Source of the DNA: Anaerocolumna sp.
Lineage (GTDB): Bacteria; Bacillota; Clostridia; Lachnospirales; Lachnospiraceae
Assembly (NCBI GenBank): GCA_029256725.1
Contig: JAQSXJ010000005.1
Span: forward strand, 1-64,000
Length of the DNA stretch: 64,000 nt
Reading direction: 5' to 3'
The position numbers and the translations under genes were made by a program. The notes below the pieces were generated by a model. The model was given only the letters and a program-made list of their open reading frames with translations. It did not search any database and was not told the origin of the DNA. Positions 1 to 8,282 of this stretch are shown in pieces; the stretch's first letter is position 1, and each line of letters begins with the position of its first letter.

Positions 1-243
1 TATACATTCAGTACACCACAGAATACAGTAATAAAGGATGTTCATTGGTATTTAATGATGTCTGATAGCTATTACAGCAAACCGCAAAGAGAAGAGTATT
101 TTATGGATTCCGGATATTATAAATTCCATGAGGCGTATCACATGCTGAAATTCTCTAATGAGAAACAGATATTAGAGCGTGCTTATAATGAATACCTGGA
201 TTTAAAGAAGAGTAATTTGTGGGGCAACAAAAAATACTTCTAA
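1..243 (+). CDS. C-terminal end of a probable NUDIX hydrolase (partial)
   Basis: The frame is open from the first base of the window to the TAA at 241-243, so this is the last 80 codons of a gene that starts upstream. The visible tail has a tryptophan-containing beta strand (DVHWYLM), then a segment FHEAYHMLKF followed by KQILERAYNEYL. This resembles the end of NUDIX domains, where an EA..ML motif precedes a final helix. The NUDIX box itself lies outside the window, so the family call is an inference and the substrate is unknown. A hairpin with a T-run follows at 304-347. Confidence 0.5.
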   Translation, partial: YTFSTPQNTVIKDVHWYLMMSDSYYSKPQREEYFMDSGYYKFHEAYHMLKFSNEKQILERAYNEYLDLKKSNLWGNKKYF

Positions 244-303
244 AAGGGTATTATTATATTATGGCTTATTTGGTGTGTGAGATTCATCAGGACGGAACGA
301 ACT

Positions 304-347
304 AAGAGGGAAAGATAGTAAATGAGCTGTCTGTTCTCTCTTTTTTT
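304..347 (+). terminator. Rho-independent terminator after the partial first gene
   Basis: A 9-bp stem (304-312 with 334-342, one G-U pair) runs directly into a seven-T tract. It ends the transcript of the partial upstream gene. The rest of 244-546 holds the promoter of the following lipoprotein and nothing else I can name. Confidence 0.6.
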
Positions 348-393
348 ATTATAAAATATTTTCTTACTTTTTCCTTAAAGTTCCACTTGATTG

Positions 394-422
394 TTGTAAA
401 TATATAGTGAATTTTTTATAAT
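394..422 (+). promoter_or_regulatory. Candidate sigma-A promoter of the DUF4349 lipoprotein gene
   Basis: TTGTAA (394-399) and TATAAT (417-422) are separated by exactly 17 bases and lie about 125 bases before the lipoprotein start codon. Confidence 0.5.
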
Positions 423-546
423 AATATTACTAAGATGAGCAGACAGAAAGATCAGGAGGAGGAACTCTTAAACGTAGTTGAAATTTATTTTTCAATGAGT
501 TTTTGAAATATCATAGTGAGGAATGATATTTGGAAAAGGAGTATTT

Positions 547-1575
547 ATGAAAAGAAACCGATTAGTAATAGTTATGCTTATGGCTGTACTGGTACTGTTT
601 GCAGGGTGTGCATCAAAAAGTGATACGCAATATGAATATTCCTATGATACAAATAGCCTTGAAGTGCCTGTAGGGGATAAGAATGGGTCAAGTGTAGGCG
701 TTAAGGGGGATCAACCAAAGGTAGAAACGACGACTATAGATCCAGAAGAGGCTAAAGCGGAAGGGGAAAGCGGATTAAATGATACTGCAAGAAAGCTGAT
801 AAGAAAGATATCGATTGAATATGAAACCCTAAAGTTTGAAGATTCTATCAATTTGGTAACAGATGAGCTGAAAAAGGCAGGAGGATATATTGAAAATTCC
901 AGCATACGTGGGAATGCTATGGATAAGAACAGTTCCAGATATGCTGAATATGTCATGCGCATTCCTGTGGAGAAAGTGGATGCTTTTATCGGTCTGGCCG
1001 GAGAAAATATGAATCAGGTAAGCCGTAATGATTCTTCAGAAGATGTAACCCTGGAATATGTAGATACGGAAAGTGAATTAAAAGCACTTGAAATTCAACA
1101 GGAAAGACTGCTGGCACTTCTTGAAAAGGCAGATAAGATTGAGGATATTATAGCACTGGAGGAAAGACTGAGTACAGTTCGTTACAAATTGGAACAGAAT
1201 GCCTCCATTATCAGAACCTATGATAATCTGGTTGAATATGCAACTGTAACATTGAGTATCAATGAAGTAATACGTATTACTCCTATAGAACCTAAAGGCG
1301 ATTGGGACAGGATGACATCAGGGTTTAAGAATACACTCGTTAATATCCGTGAGGGATTTATTGAGTTCGGTATATGGTTTGTTATTAATCTTCCATATCT
1401 GCTATTCTGGGGTGTTGTAGTCGGCGGTGCAATTTTTATCTTTCTTAAAAAAAGAAGAGCAGGAAATAAGAATAAAACTCTGTCAGAAGAAATGAAAAAA
1501 GATATGAAAGAAGATATGAAAAAAGATATGAAAGAAGAAACAGTGAAACAAAATGACAATAAAAAAGAAAATTAG
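547..1575 (+). CDS. DUF4349-family membrane lipoprotein
   Basis: The start at 547 (342 aa) is preferred over the upstream ATG at 523 because AGGAG lies 5 bases before it and the protein then begins with a lipoprotein signal: MKRN, a hydrophobic stretch, and a lipobox LFAGC with Cys21. Residues about 85-255 match the DUF4349 pattern: a conserved IRK.S.E beta strand, two long helical segments around LEYVDTESELKALE, and a closing strand YATVTLSI. A C-terminal transmembrane helix (about 285-310) is followed by a short KMKKDMKED repeat tail that would be cytoplasmic. The protein is therefore probably exported, lipid-anchored and membrane-spanning. The function of DUF4349 is not established. It has its own promoter and lies upstream of rpsB. 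Confidence 0.85.
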   Translation: MKRNRLVIVMLMAVLVLFAGCASKSDTQYEYSYDTNSLEVPVGDKNGSSVGVKGDQPKVETTTIDPEEAKAEGESGLNDTARKLIRKISIEYETLKFEDSINLVTDELKKAGGYIENSSIRGNAMDKNSSRYAEYVMRIPVEKVDAFIGLAGENMNQVSRNDSSEDVTLEYVDTESELKALEIQQERLLALLEKADKIEDIIALEERLSTVRYKLEQNASIIRTYDNLVEYATVTLSINEVIRITPIEPKGDWDRMTSGFKNTLVNIREGFIEFGIWFVINLPYLLFWGVVVGGAIFIFLKKRRAGNKNKTLSEEMKKDMKEDMKKDMKEETVKQNDNKKEN

Positions 1576-1585
1576 CAAATTATGC

Positions 1586-1614
1586 TTGCCATTTTAAGAT
1601 GAGTGTGTTATAAT
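1586..1614 (+). promoter_or_regulatory. Sigma-A promoter of rpsB-tsf
   Basis: TTGCCA (1586-1591) and TATAAT (1609-1614) with a 17-base spacer lie about 100 bases before the rpsB start. This is the strongest promoter-like match in the gap. Confidence 0.7.
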
Positions 1615-1641
1615 TCATATGCTAAATTGCACGTATGTTGA

Positions 1642-1675
1642 TTTCTGACTCGGTGCCTGATAGGTCTGTCAGAAA
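1642..1675 (+). promoter_or_regulatory. rpsB 5' leader hairpin
   Basis: A perfect 8-bp stem (1642-1649 with 1668-1675) encloses an 18-base loop inside the rpsB leader RNA, between the promoter and the Shine-Dalgarno sequence at 1706-1710. rpsB leaders in other bacteria can be bound by S2 as feedback control. Whether this hairpin does that is inference. Confidence 0.4.
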
Positions 1676-1716
1676 AATGATTCATACGGAAGAAAACAAC
1701 CATTTGGAGGTAAATT

Positions 1717-2475
1717 ATGAGCGTTATATCAATGAAGCAGTTATTAGAAGCAGGTGTGCATTTCGGACACCAGACTAGAAGATGGAACCCTAAGATGGCT
1801 GAGTACATCTACACAGAGAGAAACGGAATCTACATCATCGACCTGCAGAAATCCGTAGGTAAAGTAGACGAAGCTTATTATGCAATTAAAGATATCGTTG
1901 CAGATGGCGGAAAAGTTCTTTTTGTAGGAACTAAGAAACAGGCTCAGGATTCTGTTAAGTCCGAAGCAGAGCGTTGCGGAATGTATTTTGTAAATGAGAG
2001 ATGGTTAGGTGGTATGTTAACTAACTTTAAGACCATTCAGAGCAGAATTTCAAGATTAAAACAAATTGAGACTATGTCCCAGGACGGTACTTTCGAAGTT
2101 CTTCCCAAGAAAGAAGTTATTGAGTTAAAGAAAGAATGGGATAAATTAGAGAAGAACCTTGGCGGCATTAAAAATATGAAGAATGTTCCAGATGCTATCT
2201 TTGTAGTAGATCCTAAGAAAGAAAGAATCTGCGTACAGGAAGCTCACGCTTTAGGTATTCCTCTAATCGGTATTGCTGATACCAACTGTGATCCTGAAGA
2301 ACTTGATTATGTAATTCCCGGTAATGATGATGCTATCAGAGCGGTTAAATTAATCGTTGCTAAAATGGCAGATGCAGTTATCGAAGCTAACCAGGGTGTT
2401 CAGATGACAGACAACTCCGAAGCCGCTGAAGTTGAAGCAGCAGAAGAAAGTTCTGAAGAGTTCGTAGAAGCATAA
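1717..2475 (+). CDS. rpsB: 30S ribosomal protein S2
   Basis: This 252-aa protein is a full-length S2, a component of the small-subunit head/body interface near the mRNA exit. The N-terminus ([19 protein letters not shown]) is the classic S2 signature. The central coiled-coil insertion (about 100-155) and the second signature with [13 protein letters not shown] (about 183-205) are both present. The tail is acidic (repeated EAAE/EES), as is common in clostridial S2. GGAGG is 6 bases before the ATG. It is followed after 28 bases by tsf, the usual two-gene operon. Confidence 0.98.
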   Translation: MSVISMKQLLEAGVHFGHQTRRWNPKMAEYIYTERNGIYIIDLQKSVGKVDEAYYAIKDIVADGGKVLFVGTKKQAQDSVKSEAERCGMYFVNERWLGGMLTNFKTIQSRISRLKQIETMSQDGTFEVLPKKEVIELKKEWDKLEKNLGGIKNMKNVPDAIFVVDPKKERICVQEAHALGIPLIGIADTNCDPEELDYVIPGNDDAIRAVKLIVAKMADAVIEANQGVQMTDNSEAAEVEAAEESSEEFVEA

Positions 2476-2503
2476 AGATAAATAATAACGGAGGAATACA
2501 ATA

Positions 2504-3430
2504 ATGGCTATTACAGCAGCAATGGTTAAAGATTTAAGAGATATGACCGGAGCAGGCATGATGGATTGTAAGAAAGCTCTTGCCGCAACCGATGGAGATA
2601 TGGATAAAGCAGTTGAGTTCTTAAGAGAAAAAGGACTTGCAGCAGCAGAGAAAAAAGCCGGAAGAATTGCAGCTGAAGGTGTTTGCGAGACAGCAGTAGC
2701 AGAAGGTGGAAAAGTTGCAGCAATCGTTGAAGTTAACAGTGAAACTGACTTCGTAGCTAAGAATGAAACATTCAGAAACTTTGTAACAGGTGTTGTTAAT
2801 CAGGTTATTACATCTGACAGCGCAGATACAGAGAGCTTTTTAGCTGAGAAGTGGGCACTTGATTCTTCTAAGACAGTAAAAGAAGAGTTATCCAGCCAGA
2901 TCGCTATTATCGGCGAGAACATGAATATCAGAAGATTCCAGAAGGTTGTTGCTGAGAACGGTTTTGTTGAGTCTTATATCCATGGCGGCGGAAGAATCGG
3001 TGTATTAGTTGAATTAGAGACTTCTGTTTACAATGACGCAACAAGTGAAGCAGCTAAGAATGTGGCAATGCAGATCGCTGCTATCGCTCCTAAATATGTT
3101 CAGAGAACTGAGATTCCCGCTGATTACATCGAGCATGAGAGAGAAATCTTAAAAGCTCAGGCTATGAACGAGAACACCGGTAAACCTGAAAACATTATTG
3201 AGAAGATGATTGAAGGCCGTTTAAACAAAGAATTAAAAGAAATCTGTCTTGTAGATCAGGTTTATGTTAAAGATGGTGATTTAACAGTTCAGAAATATAT
3301 TGATTCAGTAGCAAAAGAAGTAGGCGCTCCTGTTGTAATTAAGAGCTTCGTACGTTTTGAAACTGGCGAAGGAATCGAGAAAAAAACCGAGAACTTTGCA
3401 GAAGAAGTTGCAAAGCAGATGGGAAACTAA
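2504..3430 (+). CDS. tsf: Translation elongation factor Ts
   Basis: The 308-aa protein is the guanine-nucleotide exchange factor for EF-Tu. It starts with the UBA-like helical domain (VKDLRDMTGAGMMDCKKAL, residues about 7-27). The EF-Ts signature EVNSETDFVAKN (about 76-90) contains the TDFVA residues that contact EF-Tu. The rest covers both dimerisation subdomains, so the length is typical. A GGAG-type ribosome binding site precedes the ATG. It is the last gene of the rpsB operon and is closed by the terminator at 3453-3489. Confidence 0.98.
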   Translation: MAITAAMVKDLRDMTGAGMMDCKKALAATDGDMDKAVEFLREKGLAAAEKKAGRIAAEGVCETAVAEGGKVAAIVEVNSETDFVAKNETFRNFVTGVVNQVITSDSADTESFLAEKWALDSSKTVKEELSSQIAIIGENMNIRRFQKVVAENGFVESYIHGGGRIGVLVELETSVYNDATSEAAKNVAMQIAAIAPKYVQRTEIPADYIEHEREILKAQAMNENTGKPENIIEKMIEGRLNKELKEICLVDQVYVKDGDLTVQKYIDSVAKEVGAPVVIKSFVRFETGEGIEKKTENFAEEVAKQMGN

Positions 3431-3452
3431 TTTCATAATTTAAAATAGTGCT

Positions 3453-3489
3453 AAACCGCCGAAAAACCAGTGTTTTCGGCGGTTTTTTT
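3453..3489 (+). terminator. rpsB-tsf operon terminator
   Basis: A perfect 13-bp stem (3453-3465 with 3473-3485) with a 7-base loop leads into a run of seven T residues from 3483. Confidence 0.92.
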
Positions 3490-3594
3490 ATTTTGGGGTA
3501 TTGTAAAATACCTCAGATTTTTTGCAATTGCCTCATTTCTATGTAATAGAAATAGTATGATGATGCATAAAGTTATGATTTTAATTTTATCTGC

Positions 3595-4110
3595 TCATTT
3601 AGACATTATAGATAAAGGAAGCAATGAAATAATGTGAACTATGCTTCCCGATAATGATGAAACAATAGTACCTATCATAATTCCTAGTCCAGCACCTTTA
3701 ATATGATGCCACGGATTCCTATACTCCTTGTCCATATCCTCTGTTCCAGGTATTCTCGTTTTTTTACTATGACAAAAAAGCCAGATATCTAATATTAACA
3801 AATCAAAAATATTTACAACAAAGAATAAGATAAACACATAAATGAATGCAGATGAGAATGTTTTTGCACCAGAATAATACGCAACTGCTGCGAGTACAAT
3901 GGCAAAAACTAACACAGAGATTATTTTTATTGATATGTGTCTTTTTTCAATATTTGCAATAGTATCTTTATATTGTGGCAAATTTTCTACTCGTATTCTG
4001 ATTTCTTTTGGATACGACATAATATGCTGCAGTGGATTTTTATAAAGCGAAGGAAGTACAATTAATGAAAATATTCCACAAGCAATAATACATTCTAAAA
4101 TTAAATACAT
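3595..4110 (-). CDS. Four-helix integral membrane protein of unknown function
   Basis: The 171-aa product has about four transmembrane segments: residues 1-22, about 62-80, about 86-112 and about 140-165. A basic, helical cytoplasmic loop containing the motif KEIRIRVENLPQY lies between the first two. I do not recognise a named family. It is transcribed divergently from a TetR-type regulator at 4273, with the shared control region between them. This arrangement usually means the regulator controls the membrane protein, possibly an export or stress function, but that is inference. The gene is AT-rich compared with the ribosomal genes beside it. Confidence 0.7.
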   Translation of the reverse strand: MYLILECIIACGIFSLIVLPSLYKNPLQHIMSYPKEIRIRVENLPQYKDTIANIEKRHISIKIISVLVFAIVLAAVAYYSGAKTFSSAFIYVFILFFVVNIFDLLILDIWLFCHSKKTRIPGTEDMDKEYRNPWHHIKGAGLGIMIGTIVSSLSGSIVHIISLLPLSIMSK

Positions 4111-4166
4111 AGCTGAATGGTCTCCTTTTATATGATTTCATGCAGAAAGCACTAAATATGGAACAC

Positions 4167-4195
4167 TTGTGTATCTGTCTAAAATTTACTATAAT
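4167..4195 (+). promoter_or_regulatory. Candidate promoter of the TetR-family gene
   Basis: TTGTGT (4167-4172) and TATAAT (4190-4195) have a 17-base spacer and face the regulator gene. They sit in the 160-bp gap shared with the divergent membrane protein gene, where an operator for the regulator would be expected. I could not identify a clear operator palindrome. Confidence 0.5.
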
Positions 4196-4272
4196 ACGGT
4201 AAGAAGCTAAATACAATATTATTAACAAAAGTGATACATTTTTTTGGTTTTGTGCCACAGGAGAACAAGCAT

Positions 4273-4818
4273 ATGAATATTGAAGAGGGAAACCCGACTA
4301 AAAAAAGGATTATAGAATCTTTATTTACACTGTTAGTAAAAAAAGAATATAACGATATTACAGTATCTCGGATTATTGACAAGGCAGAGTTGGGGAGAAG
4401 AACATTTTACAGACATTTTAAGACGAAAGATGATGTTATAGGGTACTCAACAAAATTGCTTATGAATGATTTTGCAAATACTATCGTGCATAATCATGCT
4501 GAAACGCAAGAAGGAATCATAATCTCATATTTTGAGTTTTGGGAAAATCATATAGATATGCTAAAATTATTAAATAAAGCTCATCTGCTTTATTTTATTG
4601 AGGATAATTATCTTCAACTTATTTTCGAGGTTGCCTTAAAAACAGGTCATATTAGTAATGATATAAATGAAGCAAGGGCATTAAGAGAATACGAAAATCA
4701 TAAATATGCATTTTCTATTAAATTGGGCGGAATTTGGAAGGCAACTATTATATGGTCGCTAGAAAGTCCTCGAAAAAGCCCAATAGAAATGAGTAGAATT
4801 ATTAATGATATTATATAA
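4273..4818 (+). CDS. TetR/AcrR-family transcriptional regulator
   Basis: The start at 4273 (181 aa) is chosen over an in-frame ATG at 4231 because AGGAG lies 9 bases before it. Residues about 8-55 form the TetR DNA-binding domain: KKRIIESLFTLLVKKEY, then the helix-turn-helix ITVSRIIDKAELGRRTFYRH with the typical FYRHF turn and KDDVI. The C-terminal part is helical, aromatic-rich and unassigned. It probably binds a small ligand and represses itself and the divergent membrane protein gene. Confidence 0.85.
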   Translation: MNIEEGNPTKKRIIESLFTLLVKKEYNDITVSRIIDKAELGRRTFYRHFKTKDDVIGYSTKLLMNDFANTIVHNHAETQEGIIISYFEFWENHIDMLKLLNKAHLLYFIEDNYLQLIFEVALKTGHISNDINEARALREYENHKYAFSIKLGGIWKATIIWSLESPRKSPIEMSRIINDII

Positions 4819-4965
4819 TAATATGTAGAGAATCTATCCATGCAAAATTAGGTAAGCGAACAATACGTATTGTATTCAAATTTCATTTATTCTTTTTTAT
4901 CACCAGAGCTTTGCGATAAATATACAGCAATATTATACGAAAGAAAAGGTGTTACCATACCGGTC

Positions 4966-5075
4966 AAAATATCACATGGATTGTATCCTGGTTGCAGAAA
5001 TAAAACACGTGTAAAAATATAGGAAGATACCCGATTAAGGTATTTCCTTTATATTGCTCTAAATGTAAAAAGTAG
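4966..5075 (+). pseudogene. Decayed cysteine-rich KTR-type small protein
   Basis: Reading from 4966 gives GLYPGCRNKTRVKI, a TAG stop at 5020-5022, then EDTRLR. A change of frame near 5041 then gives FPLYCSKCKK before a stop at 5073. Together these match the layout of the small cysteine-rich KTR proteins often carried by conjugative elements of Firmicutes (WILCP.CGNKTR..IREDT then FPL.CPKCK). The stop, the frame change, a cysteine replaced by tyrosine and the missing C-terminus show a dead remnant. The family match is from memory of the motif. Confidence 0.55.
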
Positions 5076-5126
5076 ATAATCAGGTTACCAGAGCTATCCT
5101 TAAAATAATAGAAGCTATAAAAGATT

Positions 5127-5194
5127 AAGTGGCTGTTGCAAAATGAATGTATAGGTGTCTTACCACAATACAGTTCAAATTGTAACAGCCACTT
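5127..5194 (+). repeat. 68-bp inverted-repeat element resembling fused IS ends
   Basis: The two ends (5127-5140 and 5181-5194) form a 14-bp inverted repeat with one G-T mismatch. It carries the sequence GGCTGTTGCAAA, which is reminiscent of the terminal repeats of several DDE-transposase families. The 40-base interior has no coding capacity. It is probably a non-autonomous or collapsed IS remnant beside the decayed KTR gene. It could also form an RNA hairpin. Confidence 0.45.
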
Positions 5195-5459
5195 CTGTAA
5201 TACGATTATTTTCGACTTTTGCAAACTACAGCGAAATTAACGAAATATGTAAATTACCTTGCATAATAACATAATAAGGTATAATATGGTATAAAATACC
5301 ATATGAAAACTTGTAGCTTAAGGTATTATATTGATGGGTGTCTAATGCTCATGGAGATTTAACTAGTGGATTATACTGTGAAAAAAGCAGAGGACACAGA
5401 AATCAAACTATAAAGTTAAGGAGTTTAGAAAGGATTATGAAAAGCCTGGATAAGCAAAA

Positions 5460-5738
5460 ATGTTATTGGACAAACCTGTTAAAAGAAATATACCGTCGTT
5501 GGAGATACCATCTGATTTCAATAGGTATTCTAAAAAGGATGGGAATATCTCTTATACAAGTGTATATAGGAAAATCAAGCATACAACACACTACATTCAT
5601 CCTTCTCTTCTTTATGGCTATGATGACAACAGAAGGTTATTAAAAGGAATTGGGTTTGAGGAATCAGGGATATTTACTTATCTGGAATATGACTATGAGG
5701 AGATGCAAAAGGCGTTTATAAATGGAAAAAAATATTAG
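5460..5738 (+). CDS. Short hypothetical protein, possibly a 3' fragment
   Basis: This 92-aa frame has a tyrosine-rich, soluble composition (SLLYGYDDNRRLL and a final helix YEEMQKAFINGKKY). I do not recognise it. No convincing ribosome binding site precedes the ATG, and short open stretches in other frames lie upstream from about 5370, so it may be the tail of a frameshifted gene. It overlaps another 101-codon open frame (5338-5643) that has a less protein-like composition. The neighbourhood is accessory DNA with remnants. Confidence 0.3.
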   Translation: MLLDKPVKRNIPSLEIPSDFNRYSKKDGNISYTSVYRKIKHTTHYIHPSLLYGYDDNRRLLKGIGFEESGIFTYLEYDYEEMQKAFINGKKY

Positions 5739-5816
5739 AACTACCTATTATAACCAACCTATATGAACTTTTGGCACAAGAACTGGGAGATTGATTTGTG
5801 GAGTAATTTCAAGATA

Positions 5817-5838
5817 GTGCGGGCATTTAAGCCCGCAC
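5817..5838 (+). promoter_or_regulatory. GC-rich hairpin just before the SGNH/CitC-like gene
   Basis: A perfect 8-bp stem (5817-5824 with 5831-5838) with a 6-base loop stands out in AT-rich DNA, 16 bases before the start codon. It has no T-run. It could stabilise the 5' end of the message or mark a junction. Confidence 0.35.
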
Positions 5839-5854
5839 AGACAGGGGAGATATT

Positions 5855-7051
5855 ATGATTATAAAAGATAAGATAAGAAAACTTCATTGCGATAGTACCA
5901 TAAAAGACCTATTGGACCTATTTAGGAAGGATGAAAAATGTGAATTGGTGTATCTGGAGGAAGACGATAAGATAATTGGTGAGATATCCTATGATAAAGT
6001 GGAGCAACTGTTGGAGGATGGCTGTTGTTTTAAGGAAGAAATGAAATCCTTGGTACAGCAGCCTTGTACAGCTAACTTTACCGGATTTACAGAAGAAGAA
6101 ACAGAGTATGAGATTGTTAGAAAATTTATAGCTGAAAAGGAACTGCGCTCTTTATTGGTATTACAAGATGATGGAACACCCCATCATTTTGTCGTGGATG
6201 AATCACGATTTCAAAGAAAAGAAAATCAAAACCGTATCGCTATAGGATATCTTGAAGAATTGGAGATAGTATTTGACAGTATTTTTAACGTCTATTTAAC
6301 CTATCATAATTTTGAAAAAATTGCTTTCTTACCAGATGAAATGAGTGAACAGGTATATAAAATGCTTTCTGATACAAATCGGATTGTGTTATTGGAGAAT
6401 AAGAAGTTTCAGGAAAGTGATTTTGATATCATACTGGGAGCGGATAAAAGTTGTGTCAAAAGCAGTAACTTTGTATCCTGGTATCAGCTGCTGGTGCTAT
6501 TGTATGATAGCTTCTACAATGTATACAACAAAGAAGATAATATGTTGACGGAAGCTTTAAAAAAGATATTACCTTCTAATTTATGTATACTGCGTTGCCC
6601 CATGGTTATGGATATAGAGCAGAAAACAGAAAGGGAATCCCTTCTGGCAATGCATACAGTGCAGGATAAAGAATGGTTTCAATCCGAGGAAGGAATCCAG
6701 GTATTTTGCGATGGACTAAAAGAGTATGCCGGAGAAAAGATTAATGAGATGATGGATTTTCGATTTATTGGAAACCATACGGGAGTTCATAATATTGATG
6801 TCAGAAACTCTATGCTGAATATTATAGATGGAATCCGGTTTACATCAGACACGCCTTTTCTGTATAACCGGACAATTCATATGTTTGGCCCGAGTACCTT
6901 GTTCGGAGTAGGTGTTGAGGATAAACATACGATATCCAGTTATGTACAAAGATATGTAAATCAGAAGTTTCCGGAGAAAAAAATTCGAGTGGTGAATCAC
7001 GGTGTACCAAGGGCAGACGATATAGACATAGCCAGACTCATTCGCAGTTAG
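5855..7051 (+). CDS. N-terminal part of an SGNH/CitC-like protein (split gene)
   Basis: This 398-aa frame has a GGGGAG ribosome binding site 6 bases before the ATG. The first 130 residues look like a degenerate paired regulatory domain, with two similar segments ending in ELVYLEEDDKIIGEI and RSLLVLQDDGTPHHFVV. The middle (about 135-330) is not assigned. Near residue 345 an SGNH-hydrolase-like block begins: FGPSTLFGVGVEDKHTI, then VVNHGVPRADDIDIARL. The frame stops at 7049 just after this block. The expected last SGNH block (DTTHWN) appears in another frame at 7051-7068, leading into the CitC-like frame. The gene therefore seems to have lost an internal segment and to be split in two. Confidence 0.6.
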   Translation: MIIKDKIRKLHCDSTIKDLLDLFRKDEKCELVYLEEDDKIIGEISYDKVEQLLEDGCCFKEEMKSLVQQPCTANFTGFTEEETEYEIVRKFIAEKELRSLLVLQDDGTPHHFVVDESRFQRKENQNRIAIGYLEELEIVFDSIFNVYLTYHNFEKIAFLPDEMSEQVYKMLSDTNRIVLLENKKFQESDFDIILGADKSCVKSSNFVSWYQLLVLLYDSFYNVYNKEDNMLTEALKKILPSNLCILRCPMVMDIEQKTERESLLAMHTVQDKEWFQSEEGIQVFCDGLKEYAGEKINEMMDFRFIGNHTGVHNIDVRNSMLNIIDGIRFTSDTPFLYNRTIHMFGPSTLFGVGVEDKHTISSYVQRYVNQKFPEKKIRVVNHGVPRADDIDIARLIRS

Positions 7052-7098
7052 ATACAACCCACTGGAACCACAAACCAAACTCCAGAATCAGTGAATAC

Positions 7099-7860
7099 TT
7101 GGTGAATGAATTCTTAGGAGATTGTATTCTGAATGATAACGGAATTTACGATAATGTCCAGAAGAAACAAGTGATTCATAATGCATTTTATACCAAGCTG
7201 TCCCAAGATAAAGAGTTTCTAAAAAGTATTGAGGAATTAAAGCAATACCGATTTCAGAATTCAAAAAAGACGGGTTGTATTATCATGAATGCGAATCCCT
7301 TTACCTTAGGACATCGGGGACTGGTAGAAATGTCACTACAGCACGTTGAAAATCTGTATGTTTTTGTATTGCAGGAAGATAGATCATATTTTACTTTTAA
7401 AGACCGGTTTGCAATGGTAAGAGAAGGCTGTAAAGACTTAGAAAATGTAAAGGTACTGTCAACAGGAAATGTTATGGCTTCAGCGGCATTGTTTCCTGAA
7501 TATTTCCAACGGGAACAAATCAAAAAAGAGGTAAAATTTGATATAAGCAAGGATATCACAGTAATGGCAGGCTTTATAGCACCGACACTAAACATTACCA
7601 TGCGGTTTATGGGAACAGAGCCATTATGTCCAATTACAAGACAGCTTGTGCAGCATACACAAGATTTACTTCCCTATTATGGTGTACAATTGGTGATATT
7701 TGACCGGATTGAAAAAGAAAACGAACCAATTAGTGCGTCTTCTGTTCGAAAATATCTGAAGGAAAAGAATGAGGATGCAATGAAGAAAATAGTGCCTGTA
7801 ACCACCTATGAATATTTAATAAAAAACTTTATGGAGAAAGAAGAGATAACGTCGTTTTAA
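7099..7860 (+). CDS. CitC-like nucleotidyltransferase domain, C-terminal half of the split gene
   Basis: The 253-aa frame (TTG at 7099) carries the C-terminal domain of citrate lyase ligase-type adenylyltransferases. It has the nucleotide-binding signature MNANPFTLGHRGLVE with the HxGH-like motif TLGHR (about 66-70). It also has LYVFVLQEDRSYF, RFAMVREG, an IAPTLNITMRFMGTEP block and the PISASSVRKYL end motif. No ribosome binding site precedes the TTG, and the open frame extends upstream through DTTHWNHKPN. This suggests it is really the second half of the gene beginning at 5855. No citrate lyase genes are nearby, so the target is unknown. It may transfer a nucleotide to a surface or polymer substrate. 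Confidence 0.6.
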   Translation: MVNEFLGDCILNDNGIYDNVQKKQVIHNAFYTKLSQDKEFLKSIEELKQYRFQNSKKTGCIIMNANPFTLGHRGLVEMSLQHVENLYVFVLQEDRSYFTFKDRFAMVREGCKDLENVKVLSTGNVMASAALFPEYFQREQIKKEVKFDISKDITVMAGFIAPTLNITMRFMGTEPLCPITRQLVQHTQDLLPYYGVQLVIFDRIEKENEPISASSVRKYLKEKNEDAMKKIVPVTTYEYLIKNFMEKEEITSF

Positions 7861-7935
7861 TTTTGTAATACCTTCTAATAATGGTAAAAACTCTTGAAGA
7901 ACACATGAAAAGCATTAAACTATCTTATTACAGAA

Positions 7936-7956
7936 GACTTCATTACATATGAAGTC
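7936..7956 (+). other. Hairpin in the 422-bp gap before the dNTPase gene
   Basis: A perfect 8-bp stem with a 5-base loop and no T-run. Apart from this and a doubtful short ORF at 8024-8122, the gap 7861-8282 holds nothing I can identify. Confidence 0.3.
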
Positions 7957-8023
7957 AGTTGTAGATGATGGGGTCTAATGATGATACAGGTGCTTACATA
8001 AAGGGATTTTCACGAGGTATGAT

Positions 8024-8122
8024 ATGAAATATCTATATCTTGAGAGGGTTATTAACTCATCGAGAGCCAGAGCCAGGAAAGCAGGTGAAAAATTGCAAAA
8101 GGCAATATTTTTGAATTTATAG
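8024..8122 (+). CDS. Doubtful 32-codon basic peptide
   Basis: ATG at 8024 follows GAGGT by 5 bases and opens a frame reading MKYLYLERVINSSRARARKAG and on to TAG. The composition is basic and amphipathic. It may be a real small protein, a fragment of a lost gene or chance. I do not recognise it. Confidence 0.15.
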   Translation: MKYLYLERVINSSRARARKAGEKLQKAIFLNL

Positions 8123-8282
8123 AAAATTCATAATGATACAATAAGCGAAGGACATTTTAGTATAAGAAATAGTGGAAAATAAATATAGTTTGTCTTATAA
8201 TGCTTATAGGCTTATGAATCTTTTAAGTTAAAGATTTATAAAAAACAGAAGTAATCAAAGGAAGAGTTATTGGTGGCATAAT

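Noticed and set aside
4964..5075. Fragment first read as an IS200/IS605 TnpA remnant (KYHMDC)
   Set aside because: Another frame gives CRNKTR...EDT and FPLYCSKCKK, a better match to the cysteine-rich KTR family.
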